Origin: Candidatus Desulfobacillus denitrificans
Lineage (GTDB): Bacteria; Pseudomonadota; Gammaproteobacteria; Burkholderiales; Rhodocyclaceae
Length of the DNA: 64,000 nt
Reading direction: 5' to 3'
Assembly (NCBI GenBank): GCA_017347485.1
Contig: AP021857.1
Coordinates: forward strand, 2,523,390-2,587,389
This document shows, in pieces, positions 30,897 to 42,641 of this stretch; position 1 is the stretch's first letter, and each line of letters opens with the position of its first letter. A program made the translations under genes and the position numbers. The notes beneath the pieces were generated by a model, which saw only the letters and a program-made list of their open reading frames with translations, ran no database searches and was not told where the DNA came from.

Positions 30897-31088
30897 ATGA
30901 AAATCAACATGGGCGGCATCGACCGCATTCTTCGCATCGCGGTTGGCCTGGGCCTGGTTGGCTGGGCCGTCATGGGCGGTCCGGTGTGGGCCTGGCTTGG
31001 CGTGATTCCCGTCGCTACCGGCGCACTCGGCTGGTGCCCGGCCTATCTGCCCTTCGGCATCAGCACCTGCTCGACGAAAAAGCAATAA
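30897..31088 (+). CDS. Small DUF2892 (YgaP-type) inner-membrane protein
   Basis: A 63-residue protein with two hydrophobic helices (about 10-27 and 30-46), the GWCP motif and a C-terminal CSTKK end. The N-terminal GGIDRILRIAVGLGLVG is the DUF2892 signature. Relatives are found fused to or next to rhodanese domains in sulfur metabolism, but no rhodanese is present here. TAGGAGG is well placed before the ATG. Two palindromes upstream suggest control by the neighbouring Crp/Fnr regulator. Confidence 0.85.
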   Translation: MKINMGGIDRILRIAVGLGLVGWAVMGGPVWAWLGVIPVATGALGWCPAYLPFGISTCSTKKQ

Positions 31089-31099
31089 AAGCGAAGCAC

Positions 31100-31235
31100 C
31101 TATCCCCCAACCCCGGCCCCGCGGCTGGCTTTGCATAACCAGCCGGCTCAGCCGGCGCAGAGCAGCGCTCTGCGAAATCCCGGTTTCGCCCCAAGGAAAG
31201 GGGTGGCAACGGTTCAGCCGCGAAGCGGCTTCCGT
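31100..31235. repeat. Palindrome-rich repeat region after the DUF2892 gene
   Basis: The 157-bp gap between two convergent genes holds several hairpins: GGCTGG/CCAGCC, an 8-bp CGCAGAGC/GCTCTGCG (31156-31163, 31167-31174) and AGCCGC/GCGGCT (31216-31221, 31225-31230). Outer CCCCAACCCCGGCCCC and CCCCAAGGAAAGGGG stretches resemble dispersed repeats. It may act as a two-way transcription stop, but no T-run is seen. Confidence 0.5.
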
Positions 31236-31245
31236 CCCGCTGACT

Positions 31246-32049
31246 TCAGGCCTCCTTGGGGCGGCCCGGCGGAAGCCTGAGCCCCGCCAGGCGGTTGGCG
31301 ATGCGCACATAGTCGCCGACCGCCAGTTCCTCCGCACGCCGCCTCGGGTCGAGGCCGAGCGCGACCCAATCCTCCTCGTTCAAATGCTCACGCAGGGTAT
31401 TGCGCAGCATCTTGCGCCGCTGCGCGAAGGCTGACTTTACGACTTCCCCCAGCAGGACTTCATCGCTGGCGTCCAGCGTCGCGCGAGGTCGCGGGACCAT
31501 GCGCACTACCGCCGACTCGACCTTCGGCGCCGGATTGAAGGCGCCCGGCGGCACCCGAAACAGCCGCTCCATCTCGAAGCGGTACTGCAGCATCACCGAC
31601 AGGCGCCCGTATTCGGCACCGCCCGGCGCCGCCACCATGCGCTCGACCACTTCCCGCTGCAGCATGAAGTGCATGTCGCGCACGCCGTCGGCACAGGCGG
31701 CCAGGTGGAACAGCAGCGGCGTCGAGATGTTGTAGGGCAGGTTGCCGGCCACGCGCAGGCCAGGCCCGAGAGCGAAAAAGTCGAACTGCAGGGCATCGCC
31801 TTCGTGGACCGTCAGCCTGTCGGGAGTGAATCGCTGGCGCAGGCGGGCAATCAAATCCCGGTCGATCTCGACGACGTGGAGATGATCGAGGCGCGCCAGC
31901 AGCGGCTCGGTCAGGGCGCCGAGGCCCGGGCCGATCTCGACGAGGAGGTCGCCCGGCTGCGGGCGGATCGCCTCGACGATCTTGGCGACGATGCCGGCAG
32001 ACACCAGAAAGTTTTGCCCGAAGCGCTTGCGCGCGACATGCGGCCTCAT
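31246..32049 (-). CDS. rsmA: 16S rRNA (adenine1518/1519-N6)-dimethyltransferase
   Basis: KsgA dimethylates A1518 and A1519 in the last steps of 30S assembly. The 267-residue protein begins with [10 protein letters not shown] and has [14 protein letters not shown] (SAM motif I) and [12 protein letters not shown] (motif IV catalytic NLPY). The start codon overlaps the pdxA stop (ATGA), the usual coupling in the surA-pdxA-rsmA unit. Confidence 0.96.
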   Translation of the reverse strand: MRPHVARKRFGQNFLVSAGIVAKIVEAIRPQPGDLLVEIGPGLGALTEPLLARLDHLHVVEIDRDLIARLRQRFTPDRLTVHEGDALQFDFFALGPGLRVAGNLPYNISTPLLFHLAACADGVRDMHFMLQREVVERMVAAPGGAEYGRLSVMLQYRFEMERLFRVPPGAFNPAPKVESAVVRMVPRPRATLDASDEVLLGEVVKSAFAQRRKMLRNTLREHLNEEDWVALGLDPRRRAEELAVGDYVRIANRLAGLRLPPGRPKEA

Positions 32050-32984
32050 CGGCGCCGCGCCAGCTCCGCCGCAAGGTCTACCGCGGCGAACAGGCTGCGC
32101 GGATCGGCCCTGCCGCTGCCGGCCAGGTCGAGCGCGGTGCCGTGATCGACCGAGGTGCGGATGATCGGCAGTCCCAGCGTGATGTTGATGCCGTCCTCGA
32201 AGGCGGCGTACTTCAGCACCGCCAGGCCCTGGTCGTGGTACATGGCGAGCTGCGCGTCGGTGCCGTCCAGCACGCCGCGCGTGAACAACGTGTCGGCCGG
32301 CAGCGGGCCCACGAGGTCCATGCCCTCGCCGCGCAGCTTCTCCAGCACCGGTGCGATGACCTCGATCTCCTCGCGGCCGATGTGGCCGCCCTCGCCGGCA
32401 TGCGGGTTGAGGCCGGCGACGAGGATGCGCGGGCGCGCGATGCCGAACTTGCCGACCAGGTCGGCGTGCAGGATGCGGATCGTCGCTTCCAGGTTCGGCT
32501 GCGTGATCGCCGTCGGCACCTCCTTCAGCGGCAGGTGCGTCGTCGCCAGCGCGACGCGCAGCCCGGCGCCGGCCAGCATCATGACCACCCGCGGCGTGCC
32601 GGTCTTTTCGGCGAGGTATTCGGTGTGACCGGTGAACGGGATGCCCGCTTCGTTGATGATGCCCTTGTGCACCGGCGCGGTGACCATCGCGGCGAACTCC
32701 CCGCTGCGGCAGCCGGCAAGGGCGCGGTCGAGCATCTCCAGCACATAGGGTGCGTTGCCGGCATCGAGCCGGCCGGCTTGCGCCGTGCGACGCAAGGGAA
32801 CGTGCAGGACGTCGAGCCCGTCGCAGGCAAGGCCGAGCCGTTCGGCGCGCGCGGCGAAAAGACTCCGGTCGCCGAGAACGACGACACGCGCCGCGCATTC
32901 CCGTCCCGACAGCCTCAGGCAAATCTCCGGCCCGATGCCGGCGGGTTCGCCGCTGGTGACGGCGATGACGAGGGGGGGCTGCAT
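32046..32984 (-). CDS. pdxA: 4-hydroxythreonine-4-phosphate dehydrogenase
   Basis: NAD-dependent step of pyridoxal phosphate synthesis, acting with PdxJ. The 312-residue protein has [14 protein letters not shown] at the start, [20 protein letters not shown] and the metal site [12 protein letters not shown]. The start is taken at MQPPLVIAV, 17 bp after the surA stop; the upstream extension lies in surA. Identification is secure. Confidence 0.95.
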   Translation of the reverse strand: MQPPLVIAVTSGEPAGIGPEICLRLSGRECAARVVVLGDRSLFAARAERLGLACDGLDVLHVPLRRTAQAGRLDAGNAPYVLEMLDRALAGCRSGEFAAMVTAPVHKGIINEAGIPFTGHTEYLAEKTGTPRVVMMLAGAGLRVALATTHLPLKEVPTAITQPNLEATIRILHADLVGKFGIARPRILVAGLNPHAGEGGHIGREEIEVIAPVLEKLRGEGMDLVGPLPADTLFTRGVLDGTDAQLAMYHDQGLAVLKYAAFEDGINITLGLPIIRTSVDHGTALDLAGSGRADPRSLFAAVDLAAELARRR

Positions 32985-33000
32985 GCCGGCCGCCGGGTTC

Positions 33001-34317
33001 TTAGCGATTGTCTTCCGTGCGGTATTCGACGTAGGCCCGGTCGCGCATCTGGCGCAACCAGTCCTGGTAGGCCTCGTCCGCCTTGCGCTCGCGCAGGGCC
33101 ATGCGGGCCGTCTGGCGCACCCGCTCCTGCGACACATCCATGCGGCGCGCCAGCACCTGGATCAGGTGCCAGCCGAAGGGCGACTTGACGGGATCGCTGA
33201 CCTCACCGGGCTTGAGCCGGTTCATGGCCTGCTCGAACTCCGGCACGGTGTCGCCCGGGCTCAGCCAACCCAGATCGCCTCCCTTCGAGGATGAAAGATC
33301 GTTCGAATGCAGGCGCGCCAGCTCGGCGAAGTTCGCGCCATGATCCGCCCTTTCCTTGAGGCCGATCAAACGCCGCCTGGCCTCCGCCTCGGACACCAGC
33401 TCGCTGGTCTTGATGAGGATATGCCGGGCATGGGTCTGCTCCACGGGCTGGGCCTTGATCGCCCCGCCGCGCCGATCGATCAGCTTGAGAATGTGGAATC
33501 CGGCCGGACTGCGCAGCACCTCCGACACCTCCCCCGGCTTGAGCTTGGGAACGGCTTCGGCAAACAGGGCCGGCAGGCGCTCCAGCGGACGCCATCCCAT
33601 CATGCCTCCGGAGAGCCCATCCGGCGCATCGGAATAACTCGCCGCAAGCTGGGCGAAATCCGCCCCGCGTCTGAGCTGGGCGACGATGTCTTCGGCGCGC
33701 GCCTGCAGGCGCGCCAGCTGTTCGGGCCTCGGCTGCTCGGGCACGCGCAGGAGAATGTGCGCCAGGCTGAACTCCTCGCTGCCCATCTGTCCGGCGCTTT
33801 CGAGGAAATTGTCGATCTCGCCCTCCGAGACGACGATCTTGCTGTCGACTTCGCGTTCCTTGAGACGGCCGATGATCATTTCATTGCGGATGTCCTCGCG
33901 AAACTTTGTCCAGGGAATGCCGTCCTTCTCCAGCGAGGCGCGGAACTGGGCCAGATCCATGCGGCTGCCTTCGGCGATGCGCGCCAGCGCCTGGTCCAGC
34001 TGCGCATCATCCACGGTCAGCCCCGTTTCCCGGGCGAACTGGATTTGCGCGCGATCGACGATCAGCCGCTCGAGGATATGCTGCTGCAGCACGTCGCGCG
34101 GCGGAATCTCCGTTCCCTGCTTTTTCAGCTGCCACTCGACCTGCGCCACGCGCGCGCGCAATTCGTTCGCCGTGATCACCTCGTCGTTGACGACGGCAAC
34201 GATGCGATCGGCTTCGATGACCCGCGCGCCGCGCCCCTGCGCCAGCGCGTGGCCGCCCGACAGGCAGACCAGCGTGGCGGCCAGCGCCACGCCCGCCAAG
34301 GCAGACCTGCAGTTCAC
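33001..34317 (-). CDS. surA: Periplasmic chaperone / peptidyl-prolyl isomerase SurA
   Basis: Escorts outer-membrane proteins through the periplasm, including LptD encoded just upstream. The 438-residue protein has a signal peptide ending near HALA-QG (about 27), an N-terminal chaperone domain and two parvulin domains (about 180-280 and 290-390, the second with [14 protein letters not shown]). It follows lptD by 21 bp in the standard lptD-surA-pdxA-rsmA order. Confidence 0.95.
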   Translation of the reverse strand: MNCRSALAGVALAATLVCLSGGHALAQGRGARVIEADRIVAVVNDEVITANELRARVAQVEWQLKKQGTEIPPRDVLQQHILERLIVDRAQIQFARETGLTVDDAQLDQALARIAEGSRMDLAQFRASLEKDGIPWTKFREDIRNEMIIGRLKEREVDSKIVVSEGEIDNFLESAGQMGSEEFSLAHILLRVPEQPRPEQLARLQARAEDIVAQLRRGADFAQLAASYSDAPDGLSGGMMGWRPLERLPALFAEAVPKLKPGEVSEVLRSPAGFHILKLIDRRGGAIKAQPVEQTHARHILIKTSELVSEAEARRRLIGLKERADHGANFAELARLHSNDLSSSKGGDLGWLSPGDTVPEFEQAMNRLKPGEVSDPVKSPFGWHLIQVLARRMDVSQERVRQTARMALRERKADEAYQDWLRQMRDRAYVEYRTEDNR

Positions 34318-34338
34318 GCCGGCGCCTTTCCCGATCTC

Positions 34339-37245
34339 TCACTCATAGCCGAACACGGGATTCGACGGCACCTGGTTGATCCGGCCATAGCCGGGAATTC
34401 TCCGCGACAGCAGTTCAAGCGGATTGGAGCCGACCTTCGAGAAATCGTTCAGTTCAAGTTGAACGAAGAGCGCCGTATTGGTGTTCCCCGTGGAGGTGGC
34501 GTATCGCTGCAGCACCAGCCGGCCGACCCAGCAGCCGCCGTCGTATTCGAGGCCGCCGATGGTTTCGATGATCTTTCTTTCCTTCAGCGAATAGTTGAAG
34601 CGGCCGACGCCGTACCAGCCCTGGCTCAGCGGCCACTGCCCCGAGAAGTCCACCTGGCGAATCCCCGGCGTGCCGCCCATCGGCGTGTGGTCGCGCGTAT
34701 ACCGATAGCTGGCATTCAGCACCTTGGCGAAATCCGGCTGCCAGCGGCCGCCGAGAGCGAAGCGCTCGGTTTGCCCGTCGCGCGGATCGTATTGCCAGGC
34801 CACGTCCGCATAAGTCTTCGGCGTCAGGCGGCCCGACAGCGCGGCGAGGAAGTCGGAGGTGCCGCCCGGGCGCGCCGGCTCGCCCGGCAGCGTGACGTTC
34901 TGCTTGGCGAAGTAATAGCGCTGGCCGACCATGCCGCGCACGTACTCCTCGCCCGTTTGCGGGTCGATCAGCCGCGAGGTCAGCGCGGCGGTCAGCTGGT
35001 TGGCATCGGCGATGCGGTCGACGCCGGAATAGATGTTGTCCGAGAAGATCGTGGCGAAATTGAAGTCCGCCAGGCCGGAATCGAAGACCGGAATCTGGTT
35101 CTGCGTGCGCTGCGGCACCAAGAGATAGAACAGCCGCGGCTCCAGCGTCTGTGTCAGGCCCTTGCCGAACCATTCGAAATCGCGCTCGAAAGCCACGCCG
35201 GAGTCGACGCTGAAGACCGGCAGGTTGCGCACGATGGTGTCGGGGCCGACGCTCGTCCGCCGGTCGATGTCGTAGCGCGTCGAATGCAGGCCGATCTTCG
35301 GCGTGACATACCCGGCCGAGGTCATCAGCGGCAGGGAAAGCTGCGGATACAGGGTCAGGCGGCGGGCGGTATCCAGGGTGGGATGGTCGAAGTTGACCCA
35401 TTCGCCATTGAAGGCGAAGGCTGTCCCGCCGATGAAGTCCGGCCGGTTCGATACGACGGTGACCTGCGGCAGGCGCTGATAGGGCTTGGAAACGGGGGGC
35501 AGGGCCGGATCCTGCAGCGTCTGGTAGGTCTGCAGGTTGACCGTGGCGGAACCCCACCAGCTGCCATAGCTCAGCAGGCCCTGCCTCAGCATGTTGCCCT
35601 GGGACGCTTCGGTGATGCGCGTACTGAGGTCGCGCATATAGGTGCTGTCGGAAACCCCGCTGACATTCAGCAGCCCGCTGAAGCCATTGCCGAGGTTGGG
35701 ATGATTGTGCAGGATGGAATAGGCGTAGCGGCTTTTCCCGTACACGCGATCGTCCGGCAGCCACTCGACGCGCGCCAGACCGTTGTAGTCGTAATTCAGG
35801 TAGCGGAAATCCGAGTTGATCTGCAGGCCGCGCTTGGACATCAGCCGCGGCGCGATGGTCATGTCCATGTTCGGCGCGATGTCCCAATAGTAGGGCAGGG
35901 TGAATTCGATGCCGGACTTGGAACTGGTGCCGAAGGTCGGCGCCAGCAGGCCGGACTTGCGCCTATTGTTGAGGGAGAAGCCGACCCAGGGCGAATAAAA
36001 CAGCGGCACGCCCTTGAACACGACTGTCGCATCGCGTGCCTCGCCCACCTCACGATCGTAATCGAGGTCGAGCTGCGCCATCCTGGCGTACCAGGCCGGA
36101 TCGTCCGCGGCACAGGTGCTGTAGGTGGCGTTGGTCAGCCGCATGCGGTTCTCGCCCCTGAATTCGAGCCGGTCCGCATGGCCCGAGGCGGTCGTGAGCT
36201 TGTGGTCCGTATCGACCACCTCGCCGGCGATGGTGGCGATGGCGTCCTTCTCCTTCTTTTCCCGCGGCAGGAAGGATGGCAGCTTCTTCACGGGCTGCGC
36301 GACAGCGCCCAGCACGGGCGAGTAGGCCTGCTTTTGCTCCTTCGCAGACCGCGTAACCGAATACTCGGGTTGCTCGAAGTAGCCGGTATTGTCGGTCAGG
36401 CTCAGGCGCAGCTTCGGCCCGGACATCCTGTCTGCCTCCTTGGCGTAGCGGACGTCGCCCACAGCTTCCATCTCGTCCTCGATCTTCCAGTAGGTCAGGC
36501 GATCCGCGGTAATCGATGTATTGGTCCTGCGCAGTTCCGCTTCGCCCTCCGCCACCACCTCGTTATCGTTGCGGCCGTCGAGGCGGGAGGCGGCGATGAA
36601 GGTGGGATATTGCGCATTCTTGTCCGCCTCGTGGGGCCGCAGCTGGCTGTCGGGCCTGAGCCTCGGCACGAGGCCGGCTTCGGCATAAGCCGAATACCGC
36701 GGCGGCAGTTTCGGTTGCTCTTCCACTTGCGGGGGCTGCTCGGCCTTTGCCGGGCTGCGTTCGGCCGCCTGGGGAGCGGTCGCCGCGGGCTTGCCTGCTT
36801 CCTCCTTCTCCGCCGAGGCTGCGCGAGGAGCGGGCCTGGCTTCCCGCTGAGGCTGTTCGACCTTCGCCCGGCCGGATTCGGCAGCTTTGCCAGCCACCGC
36901 CGCTTCACGCTGCGGTTGGCCCTTGTCCGCCGCAGCTGCGCGAGGAACGGGCTTGACCGGTTCTGGCGCTTGGGTCGGGGCGGAGGGCGTGACTTTCTTT
37001 TCCGCCACGGCGGGCGCGGCCGGTCGCACCGGCGCCTCCTCGCGGGGCGGTTCGGCCAGCACGGGGGCCTGAACGGGCTTGACTGCGGACGAAGGCACTT
37101 CGATCGGCGCTTCGGCCTTCGGACTCGCTGCCCCCATTCCCAGCAGTGCCGGATCGACGCGCAATGGCGGCAAGTTCTCGGCCGCCAGCAAACTGCCGGA
37201 CAAACCGAAAGTGAAAACCAGAGCAAGCCGCGCCGGAGCGTGCAT
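34339..37245 (-). CDS. lptD: LPS-assembly outer-membrane protein LptD with long Pro/Ala insert
   Basis: Inserts lipopolysaccharide into the outer leaflet with LptE. A signal peptide ends near LLA-AE (about 22). Residues 40-185 are a Pro/Ala/Lys/Glu-rich low-complexity stretch with repeated QPQREA and PRAA units. The LptA-like jellyroll starts about 195 (EAELRRTNTSITADRL), and the beta-barrel fills the rest. At 968 residues it is about 150-200 longer than most relatives, and the insert explains the difference. Cysteines in STCAADDP and GGCWVG could form the inter-domain disulfide. AAAGAAG precedes the ATG. It is divergent from amgK. Confidence 0.95.
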   Translation of the reverse strand: MHAPARLALVFTFGLSGSLLAAENLPPLRVDPALLGMGAASPKAEAPIEVPSSAVKPVQAPVLAEPPREEAPVRPAAPAVAEKKVTPSAPTQAPEPVKPVPRAAAADKGQPQREAAVAGKAAESGRAKVEQPQREARPAPRAASAEKEEAGKPAATAPQAAERSPAKAEQPPQVEEQPKLPPRYSAYAEAGLVPRLRPDSQLRPHEADKNAQYPTFIAASRLDGRNDNEVVAEGEAELRRTNTSITADRLTYWKIEDEMEAVGDVRYAKEADRMSGPKLRLSLTDNTGYFEQPEYSVTRSAKEQKQAYSPVLGAVAQPVKKLPSFLPREKKEKDAIATIAGEVVDTDHKLTTASGHADRLEFRGENRMRLTNATYSTCAADDPAWYARMAQLDLDYDREVGEARDATVVFKGVPLFYSPWVGFSLNNRRKSGLLAPTFGTSSKSGIEFTLPYYWDIAPNMDMTIAPRLMSKRGLQINSDFRYLNYDYNGLARVEWLPDDRVYGKSRYAYSILHNHPNLGNGFSGLLNVSGVSDSTYMRDLSTRITEASQGNMLRQGLLSYGSWWGSATVNLQTYQTLQDPALPPVSKPYQRLPQVTVVSNRPDFIGGTAFAFNGEWVNFDHPTLDTARRLTLYPQLSLPLMTSAGYVTPKIGLHSTRYDIDRRTSVGPDTIVRNLPVFSVDSGVAFERDFEWFGKGLTQTLEPRLFYLLVPQRTQNQIPVFDSGLADFNFATIFSDNIYSGVDRIADANQLTAALTSRLIDPQTGEEYVRGMVGQRYYFAKQNVTLPGEPARPGGTSDFLAALSGRLTPKTYADVAWQYDPRDGQTERFALGGRWQPDFAKVLNASYRYTRDHTPMGGTPGIRQVDFSGQWPLSQGWYGVGRFNYSLKERKIIETIGGLEYDGGCWVGRLVLQRYATSTGNTNTALFVQLELNDFSKVGSNPLELLSRRIPGYGRINQVPSNPVFGYE

Positions 37246-37311
37246 TTGCGAATTCTTCTTTATTCGCCGTGGGCTTGCCGGGCAAGGCCGGGAAAGACGC
37301 TACGGCGGGAA

Positions 37312-37320
37312 TGGTAGAAT
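37312..37320 (+). promoter_or_regulatory. Extended -10 promoter for amgK-murU
   Basis: TGGTAGAAT matches an extended -10 (TGN followed by TATAAT-like TAGAAT). It lies 51 bp before the amgK start in the lptD-amgK divergent gap. No good -35 is visible, which is usual for extended -10 promoters. Confidence 0.5.
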
Positions 37321-37327
37321 TGCGTAG

Positions 37328-39050
<1,723 letters not shown>

Positions 39051-39077
39051 CGATCCGCGCCCACCAATTATCCTGCC

Positions 39078-40382
39078 GTGGACATCCAAGCCTTCGTCGA
39101 CCGCCGCACGCGCCTGCTCAAGACCATGGGCCGCGGCATCGCGGTGATCCCCACCTCGCCCGAGCGCGTGCGCAACCGCGACTCGCACTATCCCTACCGC
39201 CACGACAGCTACTTCTACTACCTCTCCGGCTTTGCCGAGCCGGAGGCCTGCGTCGTGCTGGTCGCCGGCGACGCGCCGCGCGCGCTGCTTTTCTGCCGCG
39301 ACAAGGATCCCGACAAGGAAGTCTGGGACGGTTTTCGCCATGGGCCGCAAGCCGCGCGCGAGGCCTTCCGCTTCGACGACGCCTACCCCATCGGCAGCCT
39401 CGACGACAAACTCGCCGAACTGCTCGCCGGCCAGCCCGCGCTGCACTACTCGATGGGCCACGACGCCGGCTGGGACGACCGCGTCGTCGCCGCGCTGAAC
39501 CGCGTCCGCGCCAACGTGCGCGGCGGCGCCCACGCACCGGCGGAAATCCGCGACGTGCGCGTCGTGCTCGATGAGATGCGCCTGATCAAGGACGCGCGCG
39601 AGATCGCCGACATGCGGCGCGCCGCCGCCATCTCCGCCGCGGCGCACCGCCGCGCCATGCGCGCCTGCGCGCCCGGCCGCTTCGAGTACGAGATCGAGGC
39701 GGAACTGATGCACGAGTTCCGCCGCAGCGGCGCCCAGGCGCCGGCCTATTCGCCGATCGTCGCCGGCGGCGCCAACGCCTGCATCCTGCACTACGTCGGC
39801 AATAGTCAGTCGCTGCGGGACGGCGACCTGCTGCTGATCGACGCCGGCTGCGAGGTCGACTCCTACGCCGCCGACATCACCCGCACCTTCCCGGTCAATG
39901 GGAAATTTTCGCCGGCCCAGCGCGACGTCTACGAACTGGTGCTCGCCGCCCAGCGCGCGGCGATCGCCGGGATCGCGCCGGGCAAGGCCTGGGACGCCGC
40001 GCACGAGGCGGCGGTGCGCGTGCTGGCGCAAGGCATGCTCGACCTGAAGCTCCTCGCCGGCAGCCTCGACGGCGTCCTCGAATCCGGCGCCTATCGCCGC
40101 TTCTACATGCACCGCACCGGGCACTGGCTCGGCATGGACGTGCACGACGCCGGCGAGTACAAGGTCGACGGCGCCTGGCGTGCCCTGCAGGCCGGCATGA
40201 CGCTCACCGTCGAGCCGGGCTGCTACATCCGCGCCGCCGACGACGTGCCGCAGGCGCTGTGGAACATCGGCGTGCGTATCGAGGACAACGCCCTCGTCAC
40301 CGCCGGCGGCTGCGAAATCCTCACCGCCGCCGCGCCGAAGGCCGTCGGCGAGATCGAAGCGCTGATGGCGCAGCGCGGCTGA
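39078..40382 (+). CDS. pepP: Xaa-Pro aminopeptidase (aminopeptidase P)
   Basis: Dimetal peptidase removing an N-terminal residue before proline. The 434-residue protein has an N-terminal AMP_N domain (YRHDSYFYYLSGF) and a creatinase-fold domain with ligands in DAGCEVDSYAADITRTF, HRTGHWLGMDVHD, TVEPGCYI and GVRIEDN. The GTG start at 39078 fits relatives; no other start before MDIQ-like sequence is plausible. The next gene starts within its stop, as in pepP-ubiH units of many proteobacteria. Confidence 0.93.
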   Translation: MDIQAFVDRRTRLLKTMGRGIAVIPTSPERVRNRDSHYPYRHDSYFYYLSGFAEPEACVVLVAGDAPRALLFCRDKDPDKEVWDGFRHGPQAAREAFRFDDAYPIGSLDDKLAELLAGQPALHYSMGHDAGWDDRVVAALNRVRANVRGGAHAPAEIRDVRVVLDEMRLIKDAREIADMRRAAAISAAAHRRAMRACAPGRFEYEIEAELMHEFRRSGAQAPAYSPIVAGGANACILHYVGNSQSLRDGDLLLIDAGCEVDSYAADITRTFPVNGKFSPAQRDVYELVLAAQRAAIAGIAPGKAWDAAHEAAVRVLAQGMLDLKLLAGSLDGVLESGAYRRFYMHRTGHWLGMDVHDAGEYKVDGAWRALQAGMTLTVEPGCYIRAADDVPQALWNIGVRIEDNALVTAGGCEILTAAAPKAVGEIEALMAQRG

Positions 40383-41518
40383 TGCTCCCCGTTGCCATCG
40401 TTGGAGGAGGACCGGTCGGGCTCTCGCTGGCCCTGATGCTGCATGGCGACGGCATCGACTGCGCAGTGCTCGACGCGCGCCCCGCCGGCGCCGGCCACGA
40501 CGACCGGCGCGTGCTCGCCCTCTCGCACGGCTCGCGCCAGATCCTCGAGCGCCTCGGCGTCTGGGGGACGATCGGCGCCACACCGATCTCGACCATCCAC
40601 GTCTCGCAGCAGGGCCGCTTCGGCAGGACGCTGATCCGCGCCGGTGAAGCCGGCGTGCCGGCGCTCGGCTACGTTGCCGAGGCCGGCAGCGTGGCTGCGG
40701 CGCTCGCGCATGCCTGCGCGGACGCCGGGGTGATGTTGCGGCACGAGACGCGCGTGGGCGGCAGCGAGATCGGCGTGGATCGCGTTCGGCTGCATTGCGT
40801 CTCGCCGCGGGGCAGCGAAGCGGTTCCGGCGCAACTGGTCGCCTGGGCGGAAGGCGCCGTCAGCGCGGAGCACGGCATCGTCCGCCGCGACTACGGGCAG
40901 CAGGCCATCGTCGCCAGCGTGATGGCGCGCGAACCTGCGGCCGGCGTCGCCTACGAGCGGTTCACGGCGGACGGCCCCGTCGCCCTCTTGCCGCTGGGAA
41001 ACCGACATGCCCTGGTGTGGACCGTGCCCGCGGCCGCTACCGCCGCATTGTCGGCGCTCGACGACAGCGCGTTTCTCGCGCGCCTCGGCGCACTCTTCTC
41101 GGGCAGGTTCGAATTCACTGCCGCAGGCGCACGCGCGGCCTTTCCGCTCGGCCTGCGCTATCGCGAAACACCGGTCGCCGAACGCGCCGTCTGGCTCGGC
41201 AACGCCGCACAGACCCTGCACCCGGTCGCCGGACAGGGTTTCAACCTCGCGCTGCGCGACGTCGCGCAGCTGGCCCGCCTGCTGGCGCGGCGCCCGACCG
41301 ATTGCGGCAGCGCGGAACTGCTGGCGCGCCATGCTGCGGCACGGCGACTCGACCGGCGCGGCGCCATCGGCGTCACCGACGGCCTGGTGAGGATTTTCGG
41401 GGTACGGAATGCGCTTGCGGAACATGCGCGCGGCGCCGGCCTGCTGGCGCTCGACCTCCTGCCAACGGCGCGCTGCTTTCTTGCGCAGCGCATGATTTTC
41501 GGCGCCCGCGGCTGGTAA
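40382..41518 (+). CDS. UbiH/VisC-family FAD hydroxylase (ubiquinone synthesis)
   Basis: Flavin monooxygenase that adds a hydroxyl to the ubiquinone ring. The 378-residue protein has the Rossmann motif VGGGPVGLSLALML, the DDRRVLALSHGSRQIL segment that marks Ubi hydroxylases, and the GNAAQTLHPVAGQGFNLALRD FAD site. Location after pepP favours UbiH, but UbiI, UbiF and UbiM are close paralogues, so no symbol is given. It overlaps pepP by one base (TGATG). Confidence 0.85.
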   Translation: MLPVAIVGGGPVGLSLALMLHGDGIDCAVLDARPAGAGHDDRRVLALSHGSRQILERLGVWGTIGATPISTIHVSQQGRFGRTLIRAGEAGVPALGYVAEAGSVAAALAHACADAGVMLRHETRVGGSEIGVDRVRLHCVSPRGSEAVPAQLVAWAEGAVSAEHGIVRRDYGQQAIVASVMAREPAAGVAYERFTADGPVALLPLGNRHALVWTVPAAATAALSALDDSAFLARLGALFSGRFEFTAAGARAAFPLGLRYRETPVAERAVWLGNAAQTLHPVAGQGFNLALRDVAQLARLLARRPTDCGSAELLARHAAARRLDRRGAIGVTDGLVRIFGVRNALAEHARGAGLLALDLLPTARCFLAQRMIFGARGW

Positions 41519-41585
41519 CGGCATCCGATAACATTTCGCGTTTGCCGCCTCACTTCTCTTGATGCCGGCGCACGGCGAATTGGGT

Positions 41586-41591
41586 TACAAT
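41586..41591 (+). promoter_or_regulatory. Candidate -10 box for dusB-fis
   Basis: TACAAT in GGGTTACAATTCGCG lies 43 bp before the dusB ATG. TTGATG at 41560-41565 could serve as -35, but with a long 20-bp spacer. Confidence 0.4.
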
Positions 41592-41633
41592 TCGCGCCTT
41601 CCCCGGATCCAGTCCAGACAAGCAGACCGCCCG

Positions 41634-42641
41634 ATGCAATTCGCCGGCTACACGCTACGCAACAACCTGTTCGTCGCGCCCATGGCCGGGGTCACCGACC
41701 GTCCCTTCCGCCAGCTGTGCAAGCAGATGGGTGCCGGACTGGCCGTCTCGGAGATGGTCACCTCGAATTCCCTGCTCTACGGCAGCGCCAAGACCAGGCG
41801 TCGCGCCAATCACGAGGGCGAGGTGCAGCCGGTTTCGGTGCAGATCGCCGGCGCCGACCCCGTCATGATGGCGCAGGCGGCCCGCTACAACGTCGACCAG
41901 GGCGCGCAGATCATCGACATCAACATGGGCTGCCCGGCGAAAAAGGTCTGCAACGTCATGGCCGGCTCCGCCCTCCTGCAGAACGAGCCGCTGGTCGCAC
42001 GCATCCTCGACGCGGTCGTCGGTGCCGTCGCCGTCCCCGTCACCCTGAAGATCCGCACCGGCTGGGACAAGTCGCACAGAAATGCGCTGTCGATCCTGAA
42101 AATCGCCGAGCGCGCCGGCATCCGCGCGCTGGCCATCCACGGCCGCACGCGCGCCTGCGGCTACACCGGCGACGCAGAGTACGAGACCATCGCCGCGGTG
42201 AAGGCCGAAGCGCGCATTCCCATCATCGCCAACGGCGACATCGATTCGCCCGAGAAGGCGAAGCGGGTGCTGGAGGCCACCGGCGCCGACGCCGTCATGA
42301 TCGGCCGCGCCGCCCAGGGCCGGCCATGGATCTTCCGCGAGATCGCGCATTTCCTCGCCACCGGCGAAAAACTGCCGGCCCCGCGCGTCGACGAAATCCA
42401 CCAGGTGCTGCGCGGCCACCTCGCCGAGCTTTACGCTTTCTACGGCTTTGATGCCGGCGTGCGCGTCGCCCGCAAGCACATCTCCTGGTACACCAAGGGT
42501 CTGGCCGGCTCGGCCCAGTTCCGCCACGCCATGAACCAATTGCCGACGGTCGAAGCCCAGCTCGCCGCGGTCGACGCCTTCTTCCTCGGCCTCGCCGCAC
42601 AGAACGATCGCCTTTTCTACGCCGAGGAGCTCGCAGCATGA
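41634..42641 (+). CDS. dusB: tRNA-dihydrouridine synthase B
   Basis: FMN enzyme reducing uridine in the tRNA D-loop. The 335-residue protein has MAGVTDRPFRQL, the catalytic-cysteine motif NMGCPAKKVC, KIRTGWD and IANGDIDSP. The start at MQFAGYTLRN matches the family; the frame upstream crosses the promoter. It ends within the fis start (ATGA), the classic dusB-fis operon. Confidence 0.95.
   Translation: MQFAGYTLRNNLFVAPMAGVTDRPFRQLCKQMGAGLAVSEMVTSNSLLYGSAKTRRRANHEGEVQPVSVQIAGADPVMMAQAARYNVDQGAQIIDINMGCPAKKVCNVMAGSALLQNEPLVARILDAVVGAVAVPVTLKIRTGWDKSHRNALSILKIAERAGIRALAIHGRTRACGYTGDAEYETIAAVKAEARIPIIANGDIDSPEKAKRVLEATGADAVMIGRAAQGRPWIFREIAHFLATGEKLPAPRVDEIHQVLRGHLAELYAFYGFDAGVRVARKHISWYTKGLAGSAQFRHAMNQLPTVEAQLAAVDAFFLGLAAQNDRLFYAEELAA

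Noticed and set aside
33307..37317. Plus-strand frame of about 1336 residues opposite surA and lptD
   Set aside because: Shadow of two well-identified genes; composition is low-complexity and no domain is visible.
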